Origin: Stropharia rugosoannulata
Lineage: Eukaryota > Basidiomycota > Agaricomycetes > Agaricales > Strophariaceae
Direction of reading: 5' to 3'
Assembly (NCBI GenBank): GCA_028532985.1
Contig: JANCIK010000010.1
Location: forward strand, 2,232,001-2,296,000
Length of the DNA: 64,000 nt
Every line of letters starts with the position of its first letter. The stretch's first letter is position 1. The translations under genes and the position numbers were made by a program. Positions 48,558 to 59,991 of the stretch are shown in pieces. The notes under the pieces were generated by a model. The model made no database searches and was not told the origin of the DNA. It was given only the letters and a program-made list of their open reading frames with translations.

Positions 48558-50980
48558 ATGAAGACCATGAACGATTTTGAAAATGGGACGGTATCGCGCG
48601 CGGAGGCTGTAAGACTCGCGGACGAGGCGCTCTTGGCGGACCTGGGGTACAAGCAAGAGTTTAAGCGGGCGTTCACGCCCCTCGAGGTGCGTCCGTCTGT
48701 CCTGTGGACATGGACATGAACTCGGTTGGTGCAGCATCCTTGTACTGACTGGGGGCGCGCTAGGTGTTTGGGATTGCGTTTTCAATCATTGGGTTACTAC
48801 CGTCGATAGCTTCCGTGCTGTTTTATGCCCTGCCGAATGGAGGCGGTCCTGCGATGGTGTGGGGGGTAAGACGAGCTGGGATTTCGGTGCGATGATGAAT
48901 GAGTACTGATATTGGGTCATGCAGTGGTTGGTGGCGAGTGTGTTCATCTTCATAGTCGGACTGGCGATGGCGGAGCTCGCATCGGCGGCGCCCACCTCAG
49001 GAGGGGTACGTACTACACCGGCGCATTCGACCTTCCGATGACGAGAATGTACTAATCTGGCGCTGTAGCTGTACTTCTGGACGTTCTCTCTGGCGTCTCC
49101 GGAATGGCGCAACATTCTCTGCTGGACCGTTGGCTGTACGTCCCATCTTCTTTACTCATCGTTCTCCCACTTTTCCCCTGAGGGCGACGCTCCCGTCAAC
49201 TCCACATGCGTCTCCGAACGATGTTTATTTATAGCTCACTGCGTTTTTTATCCTAGACGCGAACACGATAGGGTCAGTCGCGTCGGTCGCATCGATAGAC
49301 TGGGGTTGCGCTGTGCAAGTTATGGCCGCGGCGACGATAGGCTCGGGCGGGACGTTCTCGTCAACCAACGCCCAGCTCTTGTGCGTGGTCCCTCTCTCTT
49401 GCTCACGCGCATAGATTTGACTGAATGGATACGCGTAGTGGGGTATACACCGCCATCATCCTCTCACACGCCGTCATCTGCTGCCTGGGGACATCGGTGC
49501 TTGCAAGGCTGCAGACGGTGTACGTAGTGCTGAATGTCCTGTGAGTGAGGTCGTGTGACCCGTTGTTGGCGGGGAAGAGATTTATGAGCTAATCATGGGA
49601 GATAGGCTATGTTTGGCGATTATCATTGCGCTCCCGGCGGCTACGCCCCGTGAGTTGAAGAACAGCGCAAAAGTGGCGCTGTGGGACTTTTATAATGGTG
49701 AGCACAGGTGCATTCAACAGGCTCAGGATTGGGTTTAAGGTTCTTGATGCAGTGAACGGGTGGCCGAATGGCTACGCGTTTATTTTGAGCTTCCTGGCGC
49801 CGCTATGGACTATCTGTAAGCACCTTCTGACTGCGCCTCGAAAAAGCTTGCTGAGTGGGAATTTACTGAGTAGGCTCGTTTGACTCGAGCGTGCATATTA
49901 GTGAAGAGGCGTCGAACGCGGCTACTGCTGTGCCGTGGGCGATTGTGAGCGCAATTGGGATTGCGGGGATACTGGGATGGGGTGTGTTTTTGATTTTACT
50001 TGTGCATGTGAATGAGAAGCTTACGAGCGGCGTCGTCGACCAGCGATTAACATGTCTTTGGCGTTTTGCATGGGCACGGACTTGCAATCGCTCGTTGACA
50101 GCGACCAGCCGATGGCGCAAATATTCTTCAACAGCTTTGGACAGAGACCGACGTTAGCGATCTGGGCCATTGTAGTGATCGTGCAGTGAGCATCTTCGTT
50201 TCAGACAGAGAGGTATTCGATTTGTAACCTTGATTTCTATAGGTACATGATGGGGTCCAGCATGGTATTCAGCCCTCTTGTAATTGCAGTGGAGTATGCA
50301 TAACTGACCGACGAACTTAACCAGTTACTCGCAGCGAGTCGGCAGACGTTCGCGTTCAGCCGAGACTCTGCACTACCGTTCTCGAATTGGCTGTACCGGA
50401 TGAACAGGTTCACGGGGACGCCGGTGAACACTGTCGTCTTTGACGCTGGGCTTTCGCTCGCGCTCGGCCTGCTCGTGTTCGCCGGTGACCAGGCGATCAA
50501 TGCGGTGTTTGCGCTGAGTGTGACGGGGCTCTACTATGCGTACTCCGTCCCAATCATCGTGAGGTTCACGGGGGAGAACGATTTTAAGCCGGGGCCATTC
50601 AACCTAGGACGATTCGTGCGTTCATTTTAACTCTCTCTTTGCCGCTCCGGTTTTTATGTGATTTTCGACAGAGCTTGCCGGTTGCGATTATTGCTGTACT
50701 GTTTATGGGCTTCATGAGCGTCGTGTTCTTGTTCCCGCAGAGCCCCACGACGTCCGTGCAGGACATGAACTACACTGTCGCTGTGTTCGGCGGTGTGATG
50801 GTCTTGTCCTTGATTTATTACTACTTCCCGAAGTACGGTGGCGTGCATTGGTTCACTGGACCCGTGCCGAATGTAGAGAAGAAGAAGATTGCGCAGTCCC
50901 TAGACGGCTCGTTCGAGGATGACAGACGGAAGAGCAGAGACCAAGTCGATGTGATGAACATTAGCAGCGGGAAGGAATAA
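48558..50980 (+). CDS. Amino-acid permease, GABA/UGA4-like (paralogue C)
   Basis: Thirteen exons (48558-48686, 48764-48865, 48925-49005, 49069-49135, 49257-49380, 49439-49540, 49606-49697, 49753-49815, 49874-49981, 50044-50185, 50243-50264, 50325-50615, 50672-50980) join in frame to 543 residues with about 12 helices. Same family as B: RAEAVRLADEALLADLGYKQ, VFGIAFSIIGLLPS, PNGGGPAMVWGW, ASIDWGCAVQVM, FDSSVHISEEASNA, SDQPMAQIFFNSFGQ, LAASRQTFAFSRDSALPFSNWLYRMN, and PKYGGVHWFTGP. Its codon use is more GC-rich at third positions than A and B, so it may be the ancestral or highly expressed copy. One exon is 22 nt (YMMGSSM). The 121-bp fourth intron is long for this locus. All three copies share exon phases. 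Confidence 0.9.
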
Positions 50981-52160
50981 TTTGTGTAAAATCAGACGAC
51001 CACCGGTGCGCGCGTCTCCAATAGATTCTGTGTGGCAGGCTGTAATTTAGCGCTAACGCACCCGTTTGCGTGCGTACCGCTCTCTAAGCACTAAAGTATG
51101 GAAACCAAGACGGTCGAGCTGCCTAGCGCACGCTCAAGCCTTTGCCAAACATGCACGGCATGGCATGCCGCATCGCCTTGGCATCTTGGGACACCAGGTA
51201 CCCTCGAAACCTGTTAGGGGTGTTTATTAAGAGTGCACCGTATATCGCAGTTGTACAGTATATATACAAAAACTACTATACGGACGTACTAACAGGCTCC
51301 TTGAGGAATGTTGCGAATGTATGAGCATGGTAAACATTGTGTGACTGTAAGTGTAATTACTTTCTAGACCGAAGTTTGTTCTTGATTGACTGAGTAGAAC
51401 TGTTTGTGTCGCAAGCACTTCCCTCGTCTAATGGTGCTAAAGCAGCCAATCCCATCCAGATGCAATATTCTTCTACTATATGGGTGGTGTGAATAATGGC
51501 CGAGGACTAGGTATGCCCTTGACATCACTTTGCTTTGTATCTAACATGGCTATTACATTGAATCAGATGCCAATTTAATCGCGAAACTTAATGAATTAGA
51601 TGCTGATAGTAACGACGAAGAATTTGAGCCTATAGAAGCCTTTTTCTCTGATGAAGAACCAACAAACGAGCAGGATAAGGACGAATGGTAGCATGTTGAG
51701 ATCTATGGAGTAGTACTAGTACAGTATCTTTACAATAGTTAAGCAAATTGGTTCCTACGACACCTCCTGCAGTAATTGGCCGGATAGCGGTGTATGTGAG
51801 GCAAAAAAGAAAAAGAAAAAGAAATAGGGGAGGGGAAAGGGGACAGGAAGTTTGTTGACTACTTGTACCGTATGTAGACTGTCATGACTACCAATAACCA
51901 CTCCATCATGCCTATCGTGTCTATTATTAATCTGTGCTAAGCTGCTGTGCTGTCTAGCGAGCCGGACACTCGCTTAAAAATGGGATTGCACTCGGTTACT
52001 GCTCAGTTCGTGATGTCCCTTTTTCTATGCCTTTTTTTTTTTTTTTTTTTTTTGATTTATCAGCATAAGATACCTCTCGCTTAAGCTCACATTGCTCACG
52101 GTTGCGCGCTTGAGCTCATTATGTCATGTTGCCTTGTAGGACTTGTATCTACTGTAGTAA
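50981..52160. other. Intergenic with exon-like remnants
   Basis: Two plus-strand pieces near 51480-51510 (YYMGGVNNGRGL) and 51567-51690 (acidic, ending ...EEPTNEQDKDEW then a stop) join across a GTATGC...CAG intron. They look like the C-terminal end of a larger, probably transposon-related gene whose rest is missing. An AAAAAG-type purine run lies near 51803-51830, and 22 T residues at 52032-52053. Confidence 0.4.
52032..52053. repeat. Poly(T) run (22 nt)
   Basis: Uninterrupted T tract. In the sense of the Cys-rich gene it would be a poly(A) 107 bp past the stop. Confidence 0.7.
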
Positions 52161-52920
52161 TTATGTTTTTTCCCATCCTTTTGAGCATGTTTTCTTGGAC
52201 TTCCTGCTGTTCCTCCCTTGGCAGTTCACCTTTCCGCAGTCTTGACATGGATTCCTACAAAAGATCACCTTTCCCTTTCCTGGGCATTCAGGCCTTGCGC
52301 ACTTCCTACATGTACGAGGCTTCCGGGTGTTTCCAGACTGATCAACTTCGCGCTCTGAAGATTCAGCAGGAAGCCACTGCTGTGCAAGAGCCTGGACCTG
52401 AGCACTACCTCCAGGCTGGAAAAACATCGGCACCATGTGCGTTGATCCGAGGGACGGATCAGGTAGTGATGGACCCGGATACGCACCAAGTGCAGGTGGT
52501 TGAGTCTGCACAGTGAGACTTGGTCCAACAACAATCATGGGCGGTTGAAATTGAGGTTCCAAAGGTGTCTGCACTAATGGTGGTAACAGTGAGGATGGAC
52601 TTGAGTCTGTTTGTGAAGGGGCAATGGGCCGAAGCCCACTTGGAACGTAGGGCGCTTGGCGCAGTCAATCTAGTACAGGAGGCGCTCTTCTCGAATGCTG
52701 GGGATTGTGAATTATTGCGGACAGTGACTTGCACACGTTTGCCGAAAGTGTGAGAGTTTCTTTTACGTGTGAAATTAGCTTCCACTTTGCATAGTATGAT
52801 TTGAGTTGTTCGATGAGCTGTTACAAATAATCTGTTGTTAATCTGGACTGAACAATTAAGAGATATAATACTTACCTTGTAATATACATCTTCAAGACGA
52901 TCAGCATTGAAGTTCCACAT
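52161..52920 (-). pseudogene. Cys-rich zinc-knuckle-type gene, probably transposon-associated, likely broken
   Basis: From ATG at 52920: MWNFNADRLEDVYYK, a GTAAGT intron, then LIEQLKSYYAKWKLISHVKETLTLSANVCKSL. A TGA then interrupts the frame just before a Pro/Gln-rich linker. The C-terminal domain (ending at 52161) is KPRTCRKCARPECPGKGKV, FCRNPCQDCGKVNCQGRNS and a Lys-rich tail, with eight or more Cys in two similar halves. I have seen such paired CxxC modules in repeated agaricomycete proteins of unknown role. No in-frame GT-AG intron that removes the TGA was found. A MITE lies 44 bp upstream and a poly(T) run 107 bp downstream. Confidence 0.5.
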
Positions 52921-52964
52921 GGTATATCCGAATAGCTTCGCGGGCCAACTTTGACTGTGATATA

Positions 52965-53249
52965 CTGTACCATTTTAAATGGTCCGTCCGTCCCACGTCC
53001 CAAGGGCCATGTACGTGGACGAAATCGGTGCTTTGTCCTGTGTCCCAAGCCGCAGTGAACGGAGAAATTTTTGAAAATTGCTGAAACCATACCGCCAAAA
53101 ACTGCCTTTCCCTATGAAAAACTAGCTGGACGAAATTTTTTGGACGAAATTTTTGGATTGTCCCGGGCCATGCCAAAAGTGGCGGGGCGAAAATTTCGTT
53201 CACGGTGTCCCATGTCCCCCCCCTGGACGAACCATTCGAAATGGTACAG
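52965..53249. mobile_element. Second MITE, about 26-bp imperfect inverted repeats, TA target site
   Basis: Left end CTGTACCATTTTAAATGGTC and right end, reverse-complemented, CTGTACCATTTCGAATGGTT match apart from a few bases. TA flanks both ends (52963-52964, 53250-53251). The interior repeats the motif GGACGAAAT several times and has no coding capacity. Its end sequence is unlike that of the MITE at 25551, so it is a different family. Confidence 0.7.
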
Positions 53250-53251
53250 TA

Positions 53252-53686
53252 CCTTGTCAATGAGAGTGAAGGTAATCCTGCTCTCACTAACGACCAAGTC
53301 CTTCTATCGGTGTTGGTCAGTGTGAGCCAGTATGTGCCAGTTCAACGTCAAAATGAAGGCTGTTGTAGACGTCCGGTCTGAGTTTCGACAGCTTAGAAGA
53401 GCCAGAAAGTTGTGAATTAAGTACAATATATCTGGAATTATCGTGAAAAAAAACAAGAAATTAAAAAGTTAATGCAACTTAGCAGGAAGTCAATGTGTTT
53501 TGATACATCGACCATGCACTAACCCACTTAACCACACAACATTGATCGACACAGCGCCTTTTCCATGTACCTCTCCAAGTTAAACTACTTTAGCTAGGTA
53601 CTGTACCTTTCTAGTTGTGATAAACGTAGCGTATACTCGAGTACAATGGATAAAAGCAATATTACATATGACATTGTTCTGATATT
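53252..53686. other. Intergenic, 3' flank of the DUF2235-WD40 gene
   Basis: No gene was seen. Confidence 0.5.
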
Positions 53687-56638
53687 TTACAAAGCATCCC
53701 AGATACGAATTGTCCAGTCACTAGACCCCGAGGCAACACGGTCTCCGTCTGGTAAAAAGCATACGCAGTTTACAGCTCTCCTATGCCCTCTCAACGATTT
53801 TCCAACTTGCTGACCGGTTTGAACGTCCCAAATTCGTACCGTGCAGTCTGACGAACCTGACACTATACGACGTCCATCAAAGGAAAATGAAACAGAATTA
53901 ACGGTACTTTCATGCCCTTCAAAAGGTTGACCAACTTGGCCGCCGGTTCCTACATCCCAGATACGAATTGTACAATCAGCGGAGCCGGAGGCAACAGTCG
54001 TTCCATCCGGGGAGAACGCTACGGAGTGAACCCGGTCTTGATGGCCCTTCCATGGCAATCCGATCTGTTTGAATGTGTTCACGTCCCACACGCACACTGT
54101 CTTGTCTGCCGATCCAGACACTATAAGCTCTCCAGTTGGAGAGAATGACGTGGACAGAACAGTATCTGAATGACCTTCCATATGACTCCCTGTCAGCTCT
54201 GCCCTTTCAGCATCCCAAAGTCGAAGTATCTTATCTTCAGAGCCCGTAATTAGACTTTTCCCATCTGGGGAAAACGCCATAGTGAAGATCGCCGCTTCTA
54301 CAGTGTGTTTGATGGGTGCGTCATTCCATATCGTAAGATTGCCTTTGGTTGCTGTGGATGCTTTACACACTCCATCACGAAGGAAGAATGTGAAACAGTT
54401 GGCTGTTGCACTTTCATCCTCAACGAGGACAAGTTCTTTAGTTTTTCTTCCACTTGATAAGTCCCAAATCGAGAGAGTACCGTTTTCAGAAGCGGAAATT
54501 ATGTTCCTACCATCCTCAGACATCGCGATCGAGTGTACCGGAAACCGGGAGTCTTTCACGACGATATACTTATCTGCATAGAAGACATGAGCTGACATGT
54601 AACCGATTATAAAATTGCTCGACTTGCAAGTTGTAAACTCGTCAAGAAACCTCCTTTTCTCTTTTTCATACTTGGTAATCGACTCAGCATGCAGGCTAGA
54701 TTGCCCTACTTTGCTGCCATATTGCATCCGAAGTTGTCCTTTATGAGGTTTTAGAAGCGCCCTAGCGTTTCGTATAAGCTGACAGCCGTTTGGGTAGTGG
54801 TTATCCCTGCCGCTATCAGAAGTGATAAAATGCATCACCCCTTCATAGACTGCTTGTCTTCCCACCCCTATATCGTTTCGTATGCGTAAGCAATATTATG
54901 ACATCCAATACTTAAAAACACACCGGAAATAGCCAAACCAGCAACGGCAGCCCATGCGTTATTATTATTTTCCATTACAAACTGGTTTATCAATGGTTTC
55001 AAAAGCTCATCAGGGTTAGATAGTACCCATTTGTCAGAATTGACAGCAATATGAAGAGAGTCCCATTTCCAGGTGATATAGGGTGGTAAGTGAGCTTTGG
55101 GAAGGTAGTCCGAGACTTGTAAGGCCTGTAAGACTGAGAAATGAAGTTTTTGGCCGTGATTGATTACCCGGCTAGCCCAAAGATGAGGCCTAAGGGCGAT
55201 GTGTATCAATGCTTGTGAGGATTATTCAGATCGCATTCAGACAACGCACTTTACTCTCGATTTCTTTGGTGGGACTGTAGTCATATCTGTCCACCGCTTA
55301 AAAGGAAGGATTTCATGTATCCACCACACCCCTTTGATCATACTGACTTCATTACTTTGATTGGAATGATATTGCTGCATCAGTGGTAGCCTTGCACGAA
55401 GGCCAAATTGACTTGCGTCGTAAATCATCCACCATAACGATGGGTGATCGTCTGGCCTACTAAGTCCACCGCTATAAGTATACTCAGTATCTCATTATAA
55501 TGAATTTAGGGCAAGGAAACATACATATCTGTGTGATTACCAGAAAACCAAACTTCCAACGTACTATGAGTCCGGTAATATAAACTGTTAGGTTCATTGT
55601 CTTCTGTGGACGGGTCACTAGCATAGAGTGGTAGAAACATGATCCGACGCTCATCAAGGGCTAGAGCATGACGAAAGTAGCAAACATGGTCCATGCCTTC
55701 AGCGACACCAGAGAAAGCCAAATTACTCGATTTTGCATCTCCGACGTGTGAAACAGTATCCCTACATGCAGAAAATCAAAGATATGTTACATGAGCTATA
55801 TGGATACCACAACAAACCATGCTCCAACAAAATGAACCCTGACATCTCGTCGAGAAAATGTATCTTTGAAATGCCTGCAGTGGTTTGTTTTATCGGAGTT
55901 GCTACCTGACATATGGTACAGTTTGTATGCGCTATATGCGAAATTCATTGATGAGCATATCATTGACCTGACAATGCGAAACTCACAATGGGATTTGTGA
56001 TTCATCTCCTGGATAAAGTAAGCCAACCTATGAATAGAGTTAGAGCTGGCATCACTGAGAATTTGTCTGTCTATACTTTCTCAATCATCGCGGAGAGTGT
56101 CCGGACTAGGAATGCTCCACAAGAGTATCCTGATGAAATCATCAAAACAAGACAAAGAGCAGCAGGACATACAGACAAACCAAAACAGAATATTCTGTCC
56201 CCGTTTGAATAAGTATTACAAAGCCATTGGTATGCGTCTTGTATGCTCTGTTCAAATTTCCTATTACTGCTCATTTAACATTTTAGGATGAGTTACCGTA
56301 GACGTAGTATGTCTTGAATGCTGCCTTACCGATCGAGAATTGGGTCTCCAAACAACTTCCTACCAAAAACGCTCCTGCCGTATTGACCGGATTGGTACCA
56401 GACCAGCTGTTTGCGGTCAGAACCGATGACATGCAGGTGGACTTTGAAGATATTTGTGTTTCTAAGTAACGACAAACATTAATCATTCAACTTTGGATGT
56501 GAATATGACAAACATAAAATCAGTAGGACAATTCTCCCTGTCATCCATGCAAATCACTAGGTTTCTACCATTTGTCGACGGGTTGTGGCAACACCTGAAT
56601 ATCTCACTCAACGGCGTCACAGAAGGTACGGTTGCCAT
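53687..56638 (-). CDS. DUF2235 (Tle1-like) hydrolase fused to seven WD40 repeats
   Basis: DUF2235 is an alpha/beta-hydrolase domain related to bacterial phospholipase effectors. The N-terminal half shows NLVICMD, NTNIFKVHL, QLVWYQSG, IQDAYQWLCNTYSNGDRIFCFGYSCGAF (nucleophile elbow G-x-S-x-G, normally GFSRGA), EKVGLLYPGDESQIPFAYKLY, VHFVGAWDTVSHVGDAKSSN, RHALALDERR, and HTDIGG. The C-terminal half (54865-53687 is one open exon) has seven WD units ending SIWDL, TIWND, RLWDA, VCVWD, IRIWD, VRIWD, IRIWD, predicted to close a propeller. The start is ATG 56638; a longer open frame lacks an ATG. Many 45-60 bp introns. At about 55210-55260 I could not find a GT-AG intron that keeps frame, so a GC donor or a frameshift exists there. 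Function in fungi unknown; the architecture recalls innate-immunity-like proteins. Confidence 0.75.
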
Positions 56639-57345
56639 CTTCAAGAGGAATGCAGTATACCAGGTCAATCGAGGAAACGCGAGTGAAGCAAAAGTGAAAG
56701 CCTGGAAGGTGGTGTCACTCAAGTCTTATGTAGGGTAAGAGGTTGGCATATAAGTACATTTTGCTGCGTGAATGAAACGAGGCAAGCCGCAAGGACGAGG
56801 GAGAACATTTAGTAGCGGCATATGACCAACACACACTGAGCGATATGTGCAACGTGCTTACAGCGTGGTACTGGTGGTTTGCTTCGTGCCCATTATTCAG
56901 ATTTGGAATGCTCGACCTCGAAAATCAATTGTAAACCCACTCCTAGATACTTATTTTATTTGTTTGTTTTTTGAGTTGTATAAATTAAATACAATATCCC
57001 GTCGCTAGCTGGCATTCTCCGCCACGCGCGTCTGCCATGCAATGCCATGTCCCGCCCCGCAGCCTGCCGACCTGGCTACGCTCGCGTATAACGGCCACTG
57101 AATTTGCCGATATGCCGCCACGCACAGCCTGCCATGCAAAGGTGCACACGCCACGCAGCCACGCCCGCCACGCTCACCAGAGCCCGTCGGAGCCCCCCAC
57201 GCAGCCCGACTGCCACGCACAGACCCTGCCCACGCACTCTCACAAAAGGACACAAGAAAGAAGAAAACAAGAGACAAAAGAACGGTAGCCCAACCTGAAA
57301 TCAATTCAGGGGAGGGGATATAATAAATACACAGACAATCAACAT
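56639..57345. other. Intergenic
   Basis: AT-rich around 56940-57000, then GC-rich with repeated GCCACGC-like words at 57010-57230. The overlapping ORFs on both strands there are low-complexity artefacts. Confidence 0.5.
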
Positions 57346-59991
57346 CTACTTCCGAGGGGCCTTGTTCCCGCGTGGGTTCGAGGGGAGGCCGACCTTCCTG
57401 CGCCCAGAGCCAAGCGAGAACGTCGAGCTCGGGGACGAGCTCAAACTAGACTCCACGCTCTCAACAGGGCTCGCCGCGCGCACCCCAGCCCCACCCTTCC
57501 TCACCTTTCCCTGCGTCGCGGCATTAATATCCTTCATCGCAGGGTACGGAACCGTTCCGCGCTTCGTCGCTGCGCGCGCAAGGCTGCCCGGAGCGGGCGC
57601 GAGGTCCGAGAGGAGGGGCGGGGTTGAGGAGAGGTACACGGCGCTTCCGTTCGGGTCCGAGTATATCGACGACCCGCGCTGCTTCTGCTTCTTGGGGACG
57701 GCGAGGGACGCGGGCGGGAGCGTGACGGGCGCCATGGGCTTCATCAGGTCACCGAACTTTGCGTCCGCGCCGTATTTCTCGGTGTCGTCGCTTGGGTATT
57801 CGCCCTTGGCGAAGACGACGGGGGTGAAATCCATGCCTTCCAGCGCATCTGAGACTTGCACTGCAAAATGAAGGTGAGCAGAGGCATTGTATGCTGCCAA
57901 GTGGTACTCACAGTAGTGAGCCAGGCCTTTTCCGAAGTTAAGGCGGCACACAATCGCGAGTGCGGTGGTCGCGACAGAGAGCACGTAGGCCGTCACGCTC
58001 AGGACGCCAAACAGCCTCCAGTTCACGAAGTTGTAGATATACACTACAATGGTGCATGAGAATGCTTATCTCGTGCTGAAATAACAAAATGAGCTTACGA
58101 GGGCTTGCGAACATGACCGAAGAGATAGTAAGAAGGAACAATGCAAGGCCGATGAAGACCATGAATCTGATCTTGCACTCTTTCCGCACACAAACCCATC
58201 CCTGCAGCAGATTCATTAAATCTCAATTATATGCGCAAATTATTTCTTGTTAGCTCACCAAGTAGAACCATGGAAATGTAAGCTAGAGAAATCAAGTCAA
58301 CACCGAAGCTACGGATTCGAATGGCGAATGTGAACATACGACAAGGAAGACCGTAAACGCCACGAGGTAGATTTTGGAGTGGTGAGCGAGTTGCATCATG
58401 ACGCCGTGCGATATCCTGTCGATCCACATTGCGGTGGATGCGATGGAAAAGAATCCCGAGAGCTGGAGGCAGACGGAGAACACCAGGACAGTCTATAGTA
58501 AAAATATGAATGAGTACAGCAGCAGGTGAGCAATTAGCTGTGTCTCATTACCTTGTACATCCGGTGGATCTTGGCAGACGCACCGACGCGACTGAACGAC
58601 TCGTTCGCATACACCTAGTTGCTCTGCATGAAAACTCGGCGCGCTGATTAGTTTCCAAAACCACTCACGCTGAAAAGCTTGTATGACAGCCCGCATAGGA
58701 CAATCAGGGAAACGCCGTTCATCACCGCAACGGGGATCTAAAGTCAGCAAAATTAGGTATTTTGTGGGGAAGATCGGAGGGTACTACGTACGGCGTGGCT
58801 AATTCTAACCTCCCACCATTCGCCCAGGAAGTCCTGGCTGTCGCACGCCTCTGGGACAATTGCGTCGCGATAGAAGTCTTTCAGAGATTCCATGGATGCT
58901 ATCCGGTACGCCGACCACGCTGTGCCCATGACATGGCCCAGTAGGCCCGCGACCAGATGCGGGATCGACTCGTTCAGGATCTAGCACATCTCCGAGTTCA
59001 GCAAGACGCATACATCGCGATATACGCCAGGGCACTCACGGTGACAAACGCAAGCACAAAGAGCCACATCTGGAACATGAAAGTGACGACGTCCTCCCGT
59101 TGCGCGTTGTGTATGCTAGGCGGACGATTAGCTGCTGTAGAAGAGAACCATGACTGAACGGCGTACGTATCATCAAGCCATCTCAGGGAGACAATACACG
59201 ACTTGCTCAGCCCCGCGGTCGACGACAATCTGATGTCCTCGTCTGTGTTGGTAGAACTCGAGCTCGAACCACCACTCCCCGTTGATGTTGCGTCCACGAC
59301 AACAGGCTGAGTCCCGGAGGTATCAGCTTGGTGGTTGACGTCGTGGTTTACGTCGTTCTTCTTAGTCTTGTCTTCGGTCTCCGTCTTGACGTCCTCGTCG
59401 CTCTCCTCTTCATCCTCATCATCACTGTCGCTGTCACTTTCGCTGTCGCTGTCACTGTCGCTGTCACTATCGCTCTCACTATCATCATCGTCATCAGCCA
59501 CAGGCGGAAGAGCCTCGCCCTCGACCTCAAAGTCTCTCTCCACGAGCTCGCGCACATCCGCATGCGCGTGCGCCGCCAGATCGCGCCTCCGACTCCCAGT
59601 CGCACCGAAAATGAGGATGTCCTGGCAGTTCGTCCCGCTCTGGTCCGGGATGCTGTCGCACAGCTGCAGGTTGCCGTTGTTGATCACGGCGAGCCCTGAT
59701 TCGCTGCGCGACGCACCGAGAATGGAGCCAATCGCGTTGATAGCCTCCGAGTTGTCGCGGAAGGTGATGCCCTGCAGGATGCTCAGGATCAGGCACGTCA
59801 CAACCGTGAAGATGAAGTAAGTCGTGGTGACCCGCGTCAGTGTTATGCGAGCATACTAGGAATTGTCAGTCCCGCTAGCTATGCAAGAAATATAGGAAGG
59901 AAGGGCGCACCAGAATCTTCACTTTTGTGATCGATAAGGCCTGCTTGAGGGCCTTCCTGCTACTCCCAGTCGCCCAAATGTTGAATTTCAT
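57346..59991 (-). CDS. Seven-helix membrane protein with Asp/Ser-rich loop
   Basis: It starts MKFNIWATGSSRKALKQ at 59991 and ends in a basic Ser-rich tail at 57346 (last exon about 170 residues). Hydrophobic helices: YFIFTVVTCLILSIL; FMFQMWLFVLAFVTV; VMNGVSLIVLCGLSY; LVFSVCLQLSGFFSI; YLVAFTVFLVLAYISM; FMVFIGLALFLLTISS; LSVTAYVLSVATTALAIV. Between helices 1 and 2 lies a long loop with Cys residues (LCDSIP, TNCQDILIFG) and an acidic run of alternating Asp and Ser (about 59405-59500). The first loop would be extracellular if the N-terminus is cytosolic. I know similar proteins only as uncharacterised basidiomycete sequences. A plus-strand ORF at 59335-59820 is the antisense of the Asp/Ser run. 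Confidence 0.75.
59405..59500. repeat. Low-complexity (GAx)n repeat coding for Asp/Ser
   Basis: Tandem TCGCTGTCACTG-like units on the plus strand encode alternating Asp-Ser on the minus strand. Confidence 0.75.

Noticed and set aside
57362..57871. Plus-strand ORF of 169 codons
   Set aside because: Antisense of the last exon of the 57346-59991 gene.
59335..59820. Plus-strand Ser/Leu-rich ORF
   Set aside because: It is the complement of the Asp/Ser repeat of the seven-helix gene; low complexity in any frame.
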